DNA of 51,840 nt from DATKZS01 sp035527835 [NCBI: bacterium] (GCA_035527835.1 DATKZS010000044.1:1-51840); one strand, 5' to 3'. Numbered from the stretch's first letter, positions 17,920 to 27,133 are shown. Translations and numbers: made by a program. The notes: generated by a model from the sequence alone, not told the origin.

Positions 17920-18003
17920 GGTTTGGGGTTTGAGGTTTGAGGGAAGAGGCCGGCCGGCTGGCGCCTATTCCTCAAGCCTCACGCCTTTATTCGCCTCACG
18001 CCT
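17911..18003. repeat. Tandem-word sequence, CCTCAAGCCTCACGCC family
   Basis: GGTTTGAGG-type words at 17920-17942 face CCTCAAGCCTCACGCC words at 17970-18003, forming an imperfect inverted repeat between two convergent genes. A single arm of the same family occurs at about 42962-43014. Confidence 0.6.
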
Positions 18004-18006
18004 TCT

Positions 18007-19398
18007 TCATTCCATCCATTGCTTGGCCGTTGTCATGCGGTCAACATAGCCTTTGATCGCGGCTTCGGGTTCCTCGATCGCGAGCATCCGGGCGTAGCTC
18101 TTGAGCATGCCCTTGAGAAAGACCGCGGCCGGGAGCTTGGCGTAGTCCTCTTTTTCGATCGCCTCCAGGATTGGCTTCCGGATTTTGGTGGTTTCCCACA
18201 CCTGGTTCAGCGTGATGCCCTTGGCCTCCCTGCGCTCCTTGAAGAATCTTCCCGAGCCCCCGGACTCGACGTTATCCATGGGGCGGGCCTTGGCGGGCGG
18301 AGACGGGACGTCATAGACCGTGTCCTCGAAGGGCTCGCGGCCGCGGGCGGAGAGCGGCGGCTTCAGGTCCGCCCGCTTCACCCCGGCCGGGGTGATCGGA
18401 GCGGCGCCGGGCAGGGGCTTGCGCTCCCTTTCCCCGAACCGGCCCGGGTGAACGGGCGGCCCGGCCGGCTTCGCGGCCGCCAGCGCGGGCGTTTTATCCC
18501 GGGCCGGCGCGGGCGCAGGCGTTTTATCCTTGGCCGGCATGGGCGGCGGCGTTTTATCCCGGGCGGGCGCCGCTGCTTCCTCCCCCTTCCCGGCCATTAA
18601 AGGACCGGGTGCTTTCATGCCGCTTTTCTCGCCGGACGGCGGGCCAGGGGCCGCGGTCGCGCCGGCCCCTTTACCGGTCAATGCGCTGGCCGGGGCCTCG
18701 GGAGCGGGCTTGGGCTGCATTGCCTCCGGCGCGGCTGCATCCGGCCGGGATGGCGGAGCGACCGGGGGAGCTGACACCTCTGCTTTCACTGGGCCCGCGG
18801 TTGCCGGCCCCTCCAACATTTTATCGCGCTCCTCCCTCCCCAGGGCGACGGCTTCCTCGATGTCCTCCTCCTTGTCCTCGGCGGAGGTGATGCGTCCGGT
18901 CCTGGGCTGCGGCGGCGGGGTCTCGGCTACCTTGTGTTCCGCGCCGGTCTCTTGTTTTTCGGTCACATCCTGCTTTTCGTTTTCATCGGGTGTCGGCTGT
19001 TCCGCTTGCAATGACTCGCGGTCCGTGCCTTGCTCCGCGTCCGCCGGCGGGGCTTCTTCGTCGGCGCCGGGTTCCATCTGCCCGGCGGCCTCGCGGGGCA
19101 TGAGCGGCAGGGCCTCCTGTCGGGCCTTGCCGGCCTTGATGCTCTTCACGCGCTCCAGGTGCAGATGGCGGTCATATTCCCCCCTTGACTTCTCGTCAAT
19201 CAGGGTGCGATAGGCGTCCTCGATGACGCGCAGTATTTCCTCGCGCTCCGGAGCGGTGTAGAGCGAATAGCTGGCCAGGGCGTTCTTGGCGAAGATCTCG
19301 CGCACGCGGTAATATCCTTCCTGGATTTCCTTGGCCTCGGCGCCGGGGGAGATGTCGAGGATCTCGTAGCAGGAGAGGTCGTTGAATCCGGCGATCAT
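18007..19398 (-). CDS. Degenerate J-domain protein with C-terminal RodZ-type HTH
   Basis: A 463-aa protein with three parts. Residues 8-78 look like a DnaJ J-domain (CYEILDISPGAEAKEIQEGYY... and DAYRTLIDEKSRGEYD) but lack the HPD tripeptide, so stimulation of DnaK is unlikely. Residues 85-384 are low-complexity, Pro/Ala/Lys/Glu-rich, with DKTPxPxPAK-type repeats. Residues 385-463 form a helix-turn-helix like that of RodZ (FKERREAKGITLNQV), followed by YAKLPAAVFLKGMLKSYAR; no membrane helix follows. Its start overlaps the stop of the MinD-like ATPase by 4 bp (ATGA), so the two probably act together, perhaps in positioning a cell-pole or division structure. The upstream in-frame start at 19512 lacks a ribosome site. 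Confidence 0.82.
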   Translation of the reverse strand: MIAGFNDLSCYEILDISPGAEAKEIQEGYYRVREIFAKNALASYSLYTAPEREEILRVIEDAYRTLIDEKSRGEYDRHLHLERVKSIKAGKARQEALPLMPREAAGQMEPGADEEAPPADAEQGTDRESLQAEQPTPDENEKQDVTEKQETGAEHKVAETPPPQPRTGRITSAEDKEEDIEEAVALGREERDKMLEGPATAGPVKAEVSAPPVAPPSRPDAAAPEAMQPKPAPEAPASALTGKGAGATAAPGPPSGEKSGMKAPGPLMAGKGEEAAAPARDKTPPPMPAKDKTPAPAPARDKTPALAAAKPAGPPVHPGRFGERERKPLPGAAPITPAGVKRADLKPPLSARGREPFEDTVYDVPSPPAKARPMDNVESGGSGRFFKERREAKGITLNQVWETTKIRKPILEAIEKEDYAKLPAAVFLKGMLKSYARMLAIEEPEAAIKGYVDRMTTAKQWME

Positions 19399-20303
19399 GT
19401 GGGCCTCCGGGAAAGGGAGAGCATGGACTCGGTGAGCTGGCGGATCGAGCGGCTCGGCCGCGAATGCGGATAGTCCAGGATCACCGGCTTCTTGTGCCGC
19501 ACCGACTGCCACACGCTCTCGTCAAATTCCACGGCCCCCAGAAAGGGCAGGTCGAGCCCGAAGAACCTCTTGCAGACCAGGCGGGCCTCGGGCCCCAGGT
19601 CCCGGTCCTCCTTGGTCTTGACCTGGTTGATGATGAGGCCGGGGCTGAAGTTCTCCATCCTTTTGCGGATCATCTGGCCCCATTTCTCATCGAGCTTCTC
19701 GACCTCGGCCAGGAAGGCCGCGGGGGACACGCGGTTATCGTTCAGTTCGGGCGGCAGCTTTTTTTCGAGCTTTTTAAAGCCGGGAATCTCGCGGACCATG
19801 TAGAAGTAGAGCATGCGGAGCAGGCGGTACGCGTTTTCGACGGAGGTGGGCTCGGGGAGCATGACCAGCGCTCCGGTGTCGGCGGCGCAGAAGAGCTCGA
19901 CCTCGGTGAGCGACGCTCCGGTGGCGAGGTCCAAGATGACCACGTCGGCCTCCAGGGTATTGAGCTGGCGCATGATCCTTTTTTTCTGCTGGTAGCGGAT
20001 GTGGGCGGCGTCCACGGGATCGAGCGCGCCGCTGATCAGGCGGAGCCTCGGGATGTCGGTGTCAATGGCCACTTCCTCGATGTGCTCGGTGCGGCGCTCG
20101 ATGAAGTCGGCCAGGGTGGCCCGGGGTTTTTCGATGCCCAGGTTGGTGTGAAGATTGGCGCAGCCCAGGTCGGCGTCCACCAGGACGACGCGGAAGCCCA
20201 GGTCGGCCAGATGCGCGCCCATGCTGGCGGCGAGCACGGACTTGCCGGTTCCGCCCTTGCCGCTGGCCAGGGCCCAGATTTTACGGTCGAGGATCACTCT
20301 CAC
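19395..20303 (-). CDS. MinD/FlhG-like P-loop ATPase
   Basis: A 302-aa deviant Walker-A ATPase (SGKGGTGKS at 14-22), with VLVDADLGCANLHTNLG and VILDLATG, characteristic of MinD/FlhG/ParA proteins. These form ATP-dependent sandwich dimers and position division, flagellar or other machinery. The sequence GCANLHTNLGIEKP resembles FlhG more than MinD. No C-terminal amphipathic membrane helix is obvious. It overlaps the penicillin-acylase gene by 23 bp upstream and the J/HTH gene by 4 bp downstream. No flagellar or minCE genes are in the window, so the cargo is unknown. Confidence 0.88.
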   Translation of the reverse strand: MRVILDRKIWALASGKGGTGKSVLAASMGAHLADLGFRVVLVDADLGCANLHTNLGIEKPRATLADFIERRTEHIEEVAIDTDIPRLRLISGALDPVDAAHIRYQQKKRIMRQLNTLEADVVILDLATGASLTEVELFCAADTGALVMLPEPTSVENAYRLLRMLYFYMVREIPGFKKLEKKLPPELNDNRVSPAAFLAEVEKLDEKWGQMIRKRMENFSPGLIINQVKTKEDRDLGPEARLVCKRFFGLDLPFLGAVEFDESVWQSVRHKKPVILDYPHSRPSRSIRQLTESMLSLSRRPT

Positions 20304-22866
20304 CTGCCGCGGATGATTCTTCGCCGGGCGCGCCGGCGGGAATGAGCTCGAGCGTGGCCTCCTTGGCCTGCTCGATCTCTTTCCTGTCCATCATCATAGG
20401 ATGACTTTTCCCCCGAAGCCAGAGGGGAAGAATGTCGCTGTAATGCGCGGAGAAGGGCTGGCCGCACTGGCCGCCGGGATAGGCCATGCCGGCGTTTTCC
20501 AGGTCGCCGAAGTCCACGATCTGGCGCATGGATGCGCCGACCACGACGTCAAAGCCGTTGCCCAAAAGATAAAAGCCGTTGTTCACCGTCTCGCGTCCGC
20601 CGGGCCGGGGAATGGGCCGGATGTTCACGTTAAACAGGTCGGCCACGCCCTTGAGCCGGGGCGCACGGCCCAGAGGGTGAGTGAGGCGCAGCTTGTGCAA
20701 CTCGCCCCACTTCCACGTGGTCATCCGGGGCCCTTTGAGGTCGGTCAGCGACCGGATGGCCTCGCGCCACGCCATCAGGATGATGTCGTCGCGGGTCTCC
20801 TTTTGCGGGGTCCGGCGGTCGTCGAACAGGACCAGATCGCCCGAATCGAGCAGGTTCTCGAAGGCGTTGGTCCCCGACTGGATCTCCAGGAACCATTGCA
20901 GCAGCTCCGGGCTCATCTCGTCCTCGTAAGTGAGCCGGAGCGCCTGCCACCAGGTCTCGGCGAAGATGGTGGGCGCGCTGGAAGAGACGGCCATGTCCAG
21001 GTCCCAGTCCTTGACCTGGAGCCAGGCCCGCTCCAGCGTGTCGTCGCCGGCGCGGTTCAAGTCCAGGACTTCAAGGAACAGGGGCATGAGCCGGCGCGCG
21101 CGCATCGAGTAGGTGTCACTCTGGATCGCGGCCATGTCCGCGGCGCTGAATTTTTTTCCGGACTCGGCGGCGAGCAGCTCCGTGATCCGCGCGGCGCGAT
21201 AGGGAGGGCCATAGCTATAGGAGATGACGTAGGGCACCTGGTCCGGCGGCATCACCCGGTTGTTGGCCGTGACGATGTAATGGCTCTTGGGGTTGATGAA
21301 CTGGGGCAGCTCGTCGAGCGGCACGAAGCCCTGCCACTCGTGCAGGCCGTCTTGGCCGGACACGGGCACGGTCCCGTTGCTCCGGGCCCGCACCGGATAG
21401 AGCCCGGCCGCGATGTAGGCGATGTTGCCCGCGCCGTCCGCGTAAATCCAGTTCTGCACCGGACACCCCAGCCGCTGGATGCCGCCGCGGAACGTCTCCC
21501 AGTCGCGGGCCTGGTTCACCGCCGCGAACGCGCCGATCGGGTCCGTGACCTCGAAGCCGGTCCAGGAAAGCGCGAGCGCCTTGTCGGCACGCACCGGCGG
21601 ATCGAGCACGCCGTTAATGATCGGTCCGTGCCGCCCCACCCTCACCTCCAGGACTTCGTCCTTGAAGCCACCGTCCTTGTCCTGCTTGACCCGGATCTTC
21701 TCCTTCTCCACCCGGAACGGCACCCAGCGGCCCTGGAACTGATACTGATGAGCGTCAGCGGGATTGATGTCCTCGATGAAGATGTCCTCGGTGTCCGCCT
21801 GCGTGGTGGTGGCGCCCCAGGCGATCTCGCGGTTATGGCCCAGCACCACGAGCGGGATGCCGGGAAAGGTCACGCCGATCACGTCAAATCCGGCGCCCGC
21901 GAGGTGGAGCTCGTACCATACCGATGGGAGCGTGAGCTCGAGGTGCGGGTCGTTGGCAAGGATGGGCTTGCCGGACCCGGTCATGCTCCCGTCCACCGCC
22001 CAGGAATTGGAGCAGAGCGGCCGCGCCATGCCGCCGCTGAAAAAGCGGCGCAGCGCGGCGTCGGCCGCGAACAGCGACGCGATGGCATGAGGGCTGACCA
22101 CCTGCCCGAGCCCATGAATCGCCGGGGCGCGCGCGCCCTCCTCCTGTTTTTTGTTGAGGGCCTTTCCCGGCCAGTACTCGGGCGGCACGATGTCCGGCCC
22201 TTTGGCCTCGTAGAGCGGGACGATCTCCCACATGTTCTTTTCGTCGCGCTCCTCCATGATGCCGAGCCGGAGGACCTCGTTCTTCCAGTCGTTGGCCAGG
22301 CCCCATCCGATGTAAAGCGCGATGGCCAGCGTGTCGGCCGGCTCCCACGGCTCGACCGCGCTCTTCAGGGCCTTGTATTCAAGGGGAAGGTTGCTGGAGT
22401 GCCGCTCGATGTAAGCGTTGACGCCCGCGGCATAAGCGTCCAGCGCCTCCGCGGACTCGGGCGGCGCCGCGGCCAGGTTCCTCGCCGCCTGCCGGTGGAA
22501 GCCGATGGTCCGGGCCAGGCGGTCGGAGGGAAGGGCGGATTGGCCGACCCATTCCGCGAGCCGGCCCTCGCACACCCGGCGCAGGAGGTCCATCTGGAAC
22601 AGCCGGTCCTGCGCCTGCACGAACCCGGAGGCGAAAAAGAGGTCGCGCCGGGTCCGGGCGTAGATGTGCGGCACGTCCCACTTGTCGCGCACCACTCTCA
22701 CCGGCGAATCAAGGCCGGCGACCACGACCTTGCCCGCTACCTGCGGCAGCGGCTTGCGGGTAAAGATGTAAAAGAAGCTCAAGCCCAGCACGAGCAGCGC
22801 CAGGAAAAACGCCGCCACCGCCGCCCCGATCCCCCGGTAAATACGAAAAATAATACGCTTCGCCAT
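20281..22866 (-). CDS. Penicillin acylase family (Ntn-hydrolase) protein
   Basis: An 861-aa membrane-anchored or periplasmic amidase. An N-terminal hydrophobic segment (about 12-36) is followed by an alpha-chain-like region (RVVRDKWDVPHIYA). The autoproteolytic junction is predicted before S286 in CSNSWAV; this Ser would become the N-terminal nucleophile. Family motifs ANDPHLELTLPSVWYELHL and LGHNREIAWGATT follow. Members hydrolyse penicillins, acyl-homoserine lactones or other N-acyl amides; the substrate cannot be read. It is the first gene of an overlapping three-gene unit with the MinD-like ATPase and the J/HTH protein, an unexpected combination that may only reflect read-through. Confidence 0.9.
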   Translation of the reverse strand: MAKRIIFRIYRGIGAAVAAFFLALLVLGLSFFYIFTRKPLPQVAGKVVVAGLDSPVRVVRDKWDVPHIYARTRRDLFFASGFVQAQDRLFQMDLLRRVCEGRLAEWVGQSALPSDRLARTIGFHRQAARNLAAAPPESAEALDAYAAGVNAYIERHSSNLPLEYKALKSAVEPWEPADTLAIALYIGWGLANDWKNEVLRLGIMEERDEKNMWEIVPLYEAKGPDIVPPEYWPGKALNKKQEEGARAPAIHGLGQVVSPHAIASLFAADAALRRFFSGGMARPLCSNSWAVDGSMTGSGKPILANDPHLELTLPSVWYELHLAGAGFDVIGVTFPGIPLVVLGHNREIAWGATTTQADTEDIFIEDINPADAHQYQFQGRWVPFRVEKEKIRVKQDKDGGFKDEVLEVRVGRHGPIINGVLDPPVRADKALALSWTGFEVTDPIGAFAAVNQARDWETFRGGIQRLGCPVQNWIYADGAGNIAYIAAGLYPVRARSNGTVPVSGQDGLHEWQGFVPLDELPQFINPKSHYIVTANNRVMPPDQVPYVISYSYGPPYRAARITELLAAESGKKFSAADMAAIQSDTYSMRARRLMPLFLEVLDLNRAGDDTLERAWLQVKDWDLDMAVSSSAPTIFAETWWQALRLTYEDEMSPELLQWFLEIQSGTNAFENLLDSGDLVLFDDRRTPQKETRDDIILMAWREAIRSLTDLKGPRMTTWKWGELHKLRLTHPLGRAPRLKGVADLFNVNIRPIPRPGGRETVNNGFYLLGNGFDVVVGASMRQIVDFGDLENAGMAYPGGQCGQPFSAHYSDILPLWLRGKSHPMMMDRKEIEQAKEATLELIPAGAPGEESSAAGESDPRP

Positions 22867-22924
22867 TACCCGTCGAATTATAACACATCACCGCGCCCGG
22901 CAAAAAACGCGGGGCCTGCCGCGG

Positions 22925-22954
22925 TTGACAAGGCGCTCCCCGCCGGAATATAGT
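22925..22954 (+). promoter_or_regulatory. Sigma70-type promoter of the CocE-like gene
   Basis: A consensus TTGACA (22925-22930) and TATAGT (22949-22954) are spaced by 18 bp. The CocE-like start codon is 33 bp further on and has GAGGAGGGA before it. Confidence 0.72.
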
Positions 22955-22986
22955 CTTGCTGAAATTGCGATGAGGAGGGACCTTAA

Positions 22987-24825
22987 ATGACTCGCAAGAT
23001 TTTCGCGGCGTTGATCCTGGCCGTTATGCTCACCGGCACTTCCGCCTGCTACCGCATCATGGGCAGCTACCTCGAGCTGACGCCCCCCGAGCACCGGGTC
23101 AAGGCCACGGCCAATATCATGGTGCCCATGCGCGACGGGGTCAGGCTGGCCACCGATGTTTACGAGCCCGCGGACCGGGTGGGCCCGCTCCCGGTGGTGA
23201 TGACGCGGCTGCCGTACAACAAGGACTACATCCGGTCGGTGGGCGAGCTGATGGCGCAGCGCGGGTACGTGTTCGTGGCGCAGGACTGCCGCGCCACCTT
23301 CCATTCGGAGGGCGACGTTTTCGTGCCCATGGTGTACGAGCGCGAGGACGGGATGGACACGGTGAAGTGGATGGCGGACCAGGAGTGGTTCAACGGGAGC
23401 CTGGGCACGTGGGGGCCGAGCTACCTGGGCCTCACCCAGTGGGCGGTGGCCGCGGACAATCCGTATCTGAAGGCCATGTATCCGCAGATCACCACCGCCA
23501 GCCTGAGCAATGCCATCTTCCTGGGCGGCGCCTTCTCCTACCGCCTCTCCACCGGCTGGTCCGCGGGCGTGGGCAAGCAGAACGACAAGGCCCTGCCCAT
23601 CCCCTCCGGCAAGCTCGACCTGGCGAACGAGGGCTTTTTCAACGCGCCCCTTCAGCCCGACCTCAACCTCAAGTGGGAAGAGCTCTCCGGCCTGTCCATT
23701 GCACAGCTCAACGCGAAAATGGCCGAGGCCATGGGCATCGGGCAGGGCCAGGTCCCGCCCGACTTCGTGCAGAAGATGATCGGCTACATGAACTACCCGG
23801 CGTTCGCCGAGTACGCCGACGCCTTCAACTTCCACGACCAGTATAATAAAGTCGGCGCGCCCGCCCTCATGATCTCCGGCTGGTACGACATCTTCGTGGA
23901 GGGCCAGCTCCACGACTTCAGCCGCATGAGACAGTCCGCTCCCGGCGACGCGGGCAAGTACACCCGCATCATCATCGGGCCGTGGGGCCACGTCTCGGGC
24001 GTGAGAAAGGACGCGGTTCAAGGCGCCAAGCTCAGCACCATGATCAAGGACCTCCTGGTCCTCAAATGGTACGACCGCTGGCTCAAGGGCATTGACAACG
24101 GCATCGAGAAGGAGGCCCCGGTCAAGCTCTACGTCATGGGCAAGAACGTGTGGCGCGACGAGAACGAGTGGCCGCTGGCGCGCACGCAATACGTCAAGTG
24201 GTTCCTCCATAGCCAGGGCCGCGCCAACTCCGTTACGGGGAACGGGTCGCTCTCGACCCGGGAGCCGGCCGCCGAGCAAAGCGACCGCTTCACCTATGAT
24301 CCGAAAAACCCGGTGCTCACGGCGGGCGGCAACAACCTGTTGGAGGACGTGGGAGCGCGCGACCAGAAAGACGTGGAGAAGCGCGACGACGTTCTCATCT
24401 TCACCTCGGCCCCCATGACCCAGGACTACGAGGCCACCGGGCCGGTAACGGCGGTCATCTACGCGGCCAGCTCCGCGGTGGACACCGACTTCACCGTCAA
24501 GCTTTGCGACGTCTTCCCCGACGGAATGTCGCTGAACCTGACCGAGGGCATCATCCGCGCCCGCTACCGCGACTCCATCACCGAGCCGTCCCTCCTCGAA
24601 CCCGGCATGGTCTACGAGTACCGCATCAAGCTCTGGCCCACCTCGAACTGCTTCCGGAAGGGCCACCGGATCCGCATCCAGGTGGCGTCGTCATCCTTCC
24701 CCCGCTTCGACCGCAATGCCAACGCCGGCGGAGAGGGCGGAGCGATGAACGTCATCGTGGCCGAGCAGACCATCTACCACGACGCGCGGCACCCGTCATA
24801 CATTTTGCTGCCGGAGATTCCGTGA
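22987..24825 (+). CDS. CocE/NonD-family hydrolase (X-Pro dipeptidyl-peptidase S15-like lipoprotein)
   Basis: A 612-aa alpha/beta hydrolase. The signal ends in GTSAC, a lipobox with lipidated Cys C21, so it is probably membrane-anchored. The catalytic triad is predicted as S145 (GPSYLG), D301 (GWYDIF) and H335 (GPWGH). The C-terminal third (from about 460) is the jelly-roll domain of the CocE/S15 family (FTSAPMTQDYEATGPV). Members cleave esters such as cocaine, glutaryl-amides, or Xaa-Pro peptides; the substrate here is unknown. It lies divergent from the penicillin-acylase gene, so two amide/ester hydrolases share one intergenic region. Confidence 0.92.
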   Translation: MTRKIFAALILAVMLTGTSACYRIMGSYLELTPPEHRVKATANIMVPMRDGVRLATDVYEPADRVGPLPVVMTRLPYNKDYIRSVGELMAQRGYVFVAQDCRATFHSEGDVFVPMVYEREDGMDTVKWMADQEWFNGSLGTWGPSYLGLTQWAVAADNPYLKAMYPQITTASLSNAIFLGGAFSYRLSTGWSAGVGKQNDKALPIPSGKLDLANEGFFNAPLQPDLNLKWEELSGLSIAQLNAKMAEAMGIGQGQVPPDFVQKMIGYMNYPAFAEYADAFNFHDQYNKVGAPALMISGWYDIFVEGQLHDFSRMRQSAPGDAGKYTRIIIGPWGHVSGVRKDAVQGAKLSTMIKDLLVLKWYDRWLKGIDNGIEKEAPVKLYVMGKNVWRDENEWPLARTQYVKWFLHSQGRANSVTGNGSLSTREPAAEQSDRFTYDPKNPVLTAGGNNLLEDVGARDQKDVEKRDDVLIFTSAPMTQDYEATGPVTAVIYAASSAVDTDFTVKLCDVFPDGMSLNLTEGIIRARYRDSITEPSLLEPGMVYEYRIKLWPTSNCFRKGHRIRIQVASSSFPRFDRNANAGGEGGAMNVIVAEQTIYHDARHPSYILLPEIP

Positions 24826-24920
24826 GGAATCGTCATGAAAACAACGTCCAGATATTGTAACGACTGGTGGAGAGCACGATTACCTGTTAAAATAAAGTGC
24901 AGAAAGTATCGGAGAAAAGA

Positions 24921-25091
24921 ATGAAGAGAAAATTCACCGCGGTTTTCGAGAAGAGGGCCAAGTTCTGGATCGCTTATATCGAGGAGCTGCCGGGGGCCAA
25001 CACCCAGGGCCGCACTCTGAAAGAAGCCCGGGGAAATCTGGCCGAGGCCGCCAGGCTCATCATCAAAACGAACCGGGAATTGGCGCTTTAA
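24921..25091 (+). CDS. HicB-family antitoxin-like protein (orphan)
   Basis: A 56-aa protein with the HicB partial RNase-H-like fold: FTAVFEKRAKFWIAYIEELPGANTQGRTLKEARGNL, matching the family pattern of a strand pair, ELPG and a helix that begins TLKEA. The start at 24921 has CGGAGAAAA before it. HicB proteins bind and inhibit the mRNA interferase HicA and repress their own operon. No hicA-like gene (about 60 aa, with the GSH motif) lies on either side, and the protein lacks a C-terminal DNA-binding domain. Such stand-alone short HicB-like proteins are common, and many have no known toxin. Confidence 0.78.
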   Translation: MKRKFTAVFEKRAKFWIAYIEELPGANTQGRTLKEARGNLAEAARLIIKTNRELAL

Positions 25092-25110
25092 GTTTTACCT
25101 CGCCTTCAGT

Positions 25111-26481
25111 TCACCGCCGCATGGTGAGCGCCGCGAGTATTCTCACTCCCTCCGCGATCTCGTCCACCACGCAGATGCCGCGGGACTCGAGCTCCTGCCG
25201 GATCTCGGCGGCCACCTCGCCGCGGCCCATGGTCCAGGCCACCATCGGCTTCTTGTGCTTCTTCACCACGGACTCCAGGAAATCGTAATCGTAGAGCTTG
25301 ATCTTGACGAACGGCGCGAAAAAGTGGACATACACCGCGTCCACCCCCGGGTCCGCCATCGCCGCCTCCACCGTCACGTTGATGACCTCGGTCGGGCCGC
25401 GCTTCTCGATCGCCGGGTACGTGTCCACCGGGTTCGACGGCTCCATCCACGCCGGAAACACGCTCTTCATCTTCGCGAGCGTCTCATCGCTGAAGCGGGC
25501 GAGCTCCATGCCGTAGTCGGCCACGTCGTCGGAGCACACCACGCCCGCGCCCCCGGAAAACGACAGCACCGCCACCCGGGCCTTCTTGACCGGCTCCCGC
25601 TCGGTGACCGCGAAGCTCCGCGCCACGTCCATCATCTCATTCATGCCGTACACCCGGACCACGCCCGCCTGCCGAAGAGCATGGTCCAGCACCGCGTCGT
25701 CCTGACTTAGAGCCGCCGTGTGCGACGCCGCGGCCTTGTGGCCAAAGGAAGTGCGCCCGCTCTTCAGCACCACCATCGGCTTGGAGGTGGACTTGGCAAG
25801 CTCGAAAAACCTCCGGCCGCGGTTGATGGATTCGAGGTACATCGCGATCACTCCGGTCTCCGGGTCATTCACCAGGTACTCGAGCACGTCCACCTCGTCC
25901 ACGTCCATCTTGTTGCCGATGGAGCAGACCTTGGACAGCCCGAACGGCGTCTTGGAGAGAATGTGGAGCAGGAAGCCCGCCGAGAGCATCCCGCTCTGCA
26001 CCACCAGCGAGACCTTGCCCGCGATGAACCGGCCCTTCCACATCATCGGGCCCATGAACGAGAGCACCTTCATCCGACTCACGTTGATCAGGCCCATGCA
26101 GTTCGGTCCCCACAGCCGCATTCCGTACTTTTTGGAGATGGCCAGGCAGCGCTCGTGCAGCGCGAGGCCCTCGGCCCCGGCCTCCGCGAACCCGCCCGAC
26201 TCGATGATTACCCGCTTGATCCCCTTGATCCCGCACTGCTCCAGGGCCTCCGGCACCGCCGCCGCCGGGATGAACACCACCGCCACGTCAATGTCCGCCG
26301 GCACGTCCAGGATGCCGCGGTAACATTGCTTGTTCCCGATCACGTCGAGCTTCGGGTTCACCGGAAAAAAATTTTCGCCGAAGGTCTCCTGCAAACTCTG
26401 GAACAGCGAATACCCCGGCTTCATCGGGCCCGCGGTCGCTCCGATCTCCGCCACCGTTTCCGGCTCAAAGAACAACTTCAT
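25111..26481 (-). CDS. NDP-forming acyl-CoA synthetase, alpha subunit
   Basis: A 456-aa protein with the order seen in acetyl-CoA synthetase (ADP-forming) alpha subunits: CoA-binding Rossmann domain (about 1-125, FPVNPKLDVIGNKQCYRGILDVP), then two succinyl-CoA-ligase-like flavodoxin domains. The phosphorylated His is predicted at H254 in AAASHTAAL. The enzyme family couples acyl-CoA cleavage to ADP phosphorylation, or the reverse activation of acids. The ATP-grasp beta domain is absent from this protein and from the neighbourhood, so a beta subunit must be encoded elsewhere. The N-terminal glycine motif is shortened (IGATAGPMKPG) compared with the usual GAS. Confidence 0.87.
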   Translation of the reverse strand: MKLFFEPETVAEIGATAGPMKPGYSLFQSLQETFGENFFPVNPKLDVIGNKQCYRGILDVPADIDVAVVFIPAAAVPEALEQCGIKGIKRVIIESGGFAEAGAEGLALHERCLAISKKYGMRLWGPNCMGLINVSRMKVLSFMGPMMWKGRFIAGKVSLVVQSGMLSAGFLLHILSKTPFGLSKVCSIGNKMDVDEVDVLEYLVNDPETGVIAMYLESINRGRRFFELAKSTSKPMVVLKSGRTSFGHKAAASHTAALSQDDAVLDHALRQAGVVRVYGMNEMMDVARSFAVTEREPVKKARVAVLSFSGGAGVVCSDDVADYGMELARFSDETLAKMKSVFPAWMEPSNPVDTYPAIEKRGPTEVINVTVEAAMADPGVDAVYVHFFAPFVKIKLYDYDFLESVVKKHKKPMVAWTMGRGEVAAEIRQELESRGICVVDEIAEGVRILAALTMRR

Positions 26482-26542
26482 CGCATTTTTTCCTTTACTG
26501 CTTTTTGTCCATTGTACCAGTATCCCGCGCCGGACTCCACAG

Positions 26543-27133
26543 TTAGACGATGGCCATTATCTTTTCGCGCAGCGCGGCGAGGGCCCGTCCGCGGTGGGAG
26601 ACCTGGAGCTTTTGCTCGCGGGTGATCTCGGCAAAGGTGGCGCCAAGCGGCGGGTAGCAGAAGAGGGGGTCGTAGCCGAAGCCGTGATGGCCGCGGGGGG
26701 CATCGAGGATCTCGCCCGGGCACCGGCCCTCCGCGGTGATGATGTCGCCGGCGGGAGAAGCCAGGCAGAGCACGCAAACGAATTGGGCGGTGCGCGGAGC
26801 AGGGGTGCGGGCCAGCGCGGCAAGCAGCTTATTGTTGTTCATGTCGTCGCTCGCGCCCACTCCGGCGAAGCGGGCGGAAAAGACGCCCGGCGCTCCGCCC
26901 AGCGCGTCCACCGCGAGGCCGGAGTCGTCGGCCAGGGCATGCTTTTTGGCGTGCGCCGCGGTGGCGCGGGCCTTCTTGACGGCGTTTTCCAGAAAGGTCT
27001 CGCCGTCCTCGACCACCTCCGGCGCGCCGGGGAATTCGGCGAGGGAGAGGAGCTTCACGGGGAGGCCCGCGAGCGCGTGCGCGATCTCGTCGAGCTTGCC
27101 CTGGTTTCCGGTGGCGACGACAATTTCAAGCAT
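26543..27133 (-). CDS. rdgB: XTP/dITP diphosphatase (RdgB/HAM1 family)
   Basis: A 196-aa nucleotide-pool sanitising pyrophosphatase that removes ITP, dITP and XTP. Motifs are VVATGNQGKLDEI (substrate loop, residues 4-16), LADDSGLAVDALGGAPGVFSARF, and HGFGYDP followed by SHRGRAL. The inner ATG at 27133 is chosen because AAGAGAGG precedes it at the correct spacing. It follows rph on the same strand, an order common in bacteria, though here a 30-bp-arm hairpin separates the two. Confidence 0.95.
   Translation of the reverse strand: MLEIVVATGNQGKLDEIAHALAGLPVKLLSLAEFPGAPEVVEDGETFLENAVKKARATAAHAKKHALADDSGLAVDALGGAPGVFSARFAGVGASDDMNNNKLLAALARTPAPRTAQFVCVLCLASPAGDIITAEGRCPGEILDAPRGHHGFGYDPLFCYPPLGATFAEITREQKLQVSHRGRALAALREKIMAIV

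Noticed and set aside
20401-22953. An 850-codon plus-strand frame opposite the penicillin-acylase gene
   Set aside because: Composition (rich in Arg, His, Gly, Val without motifs) is that of antisense to a GC-rich gene; the minus strand carries the family motifs.
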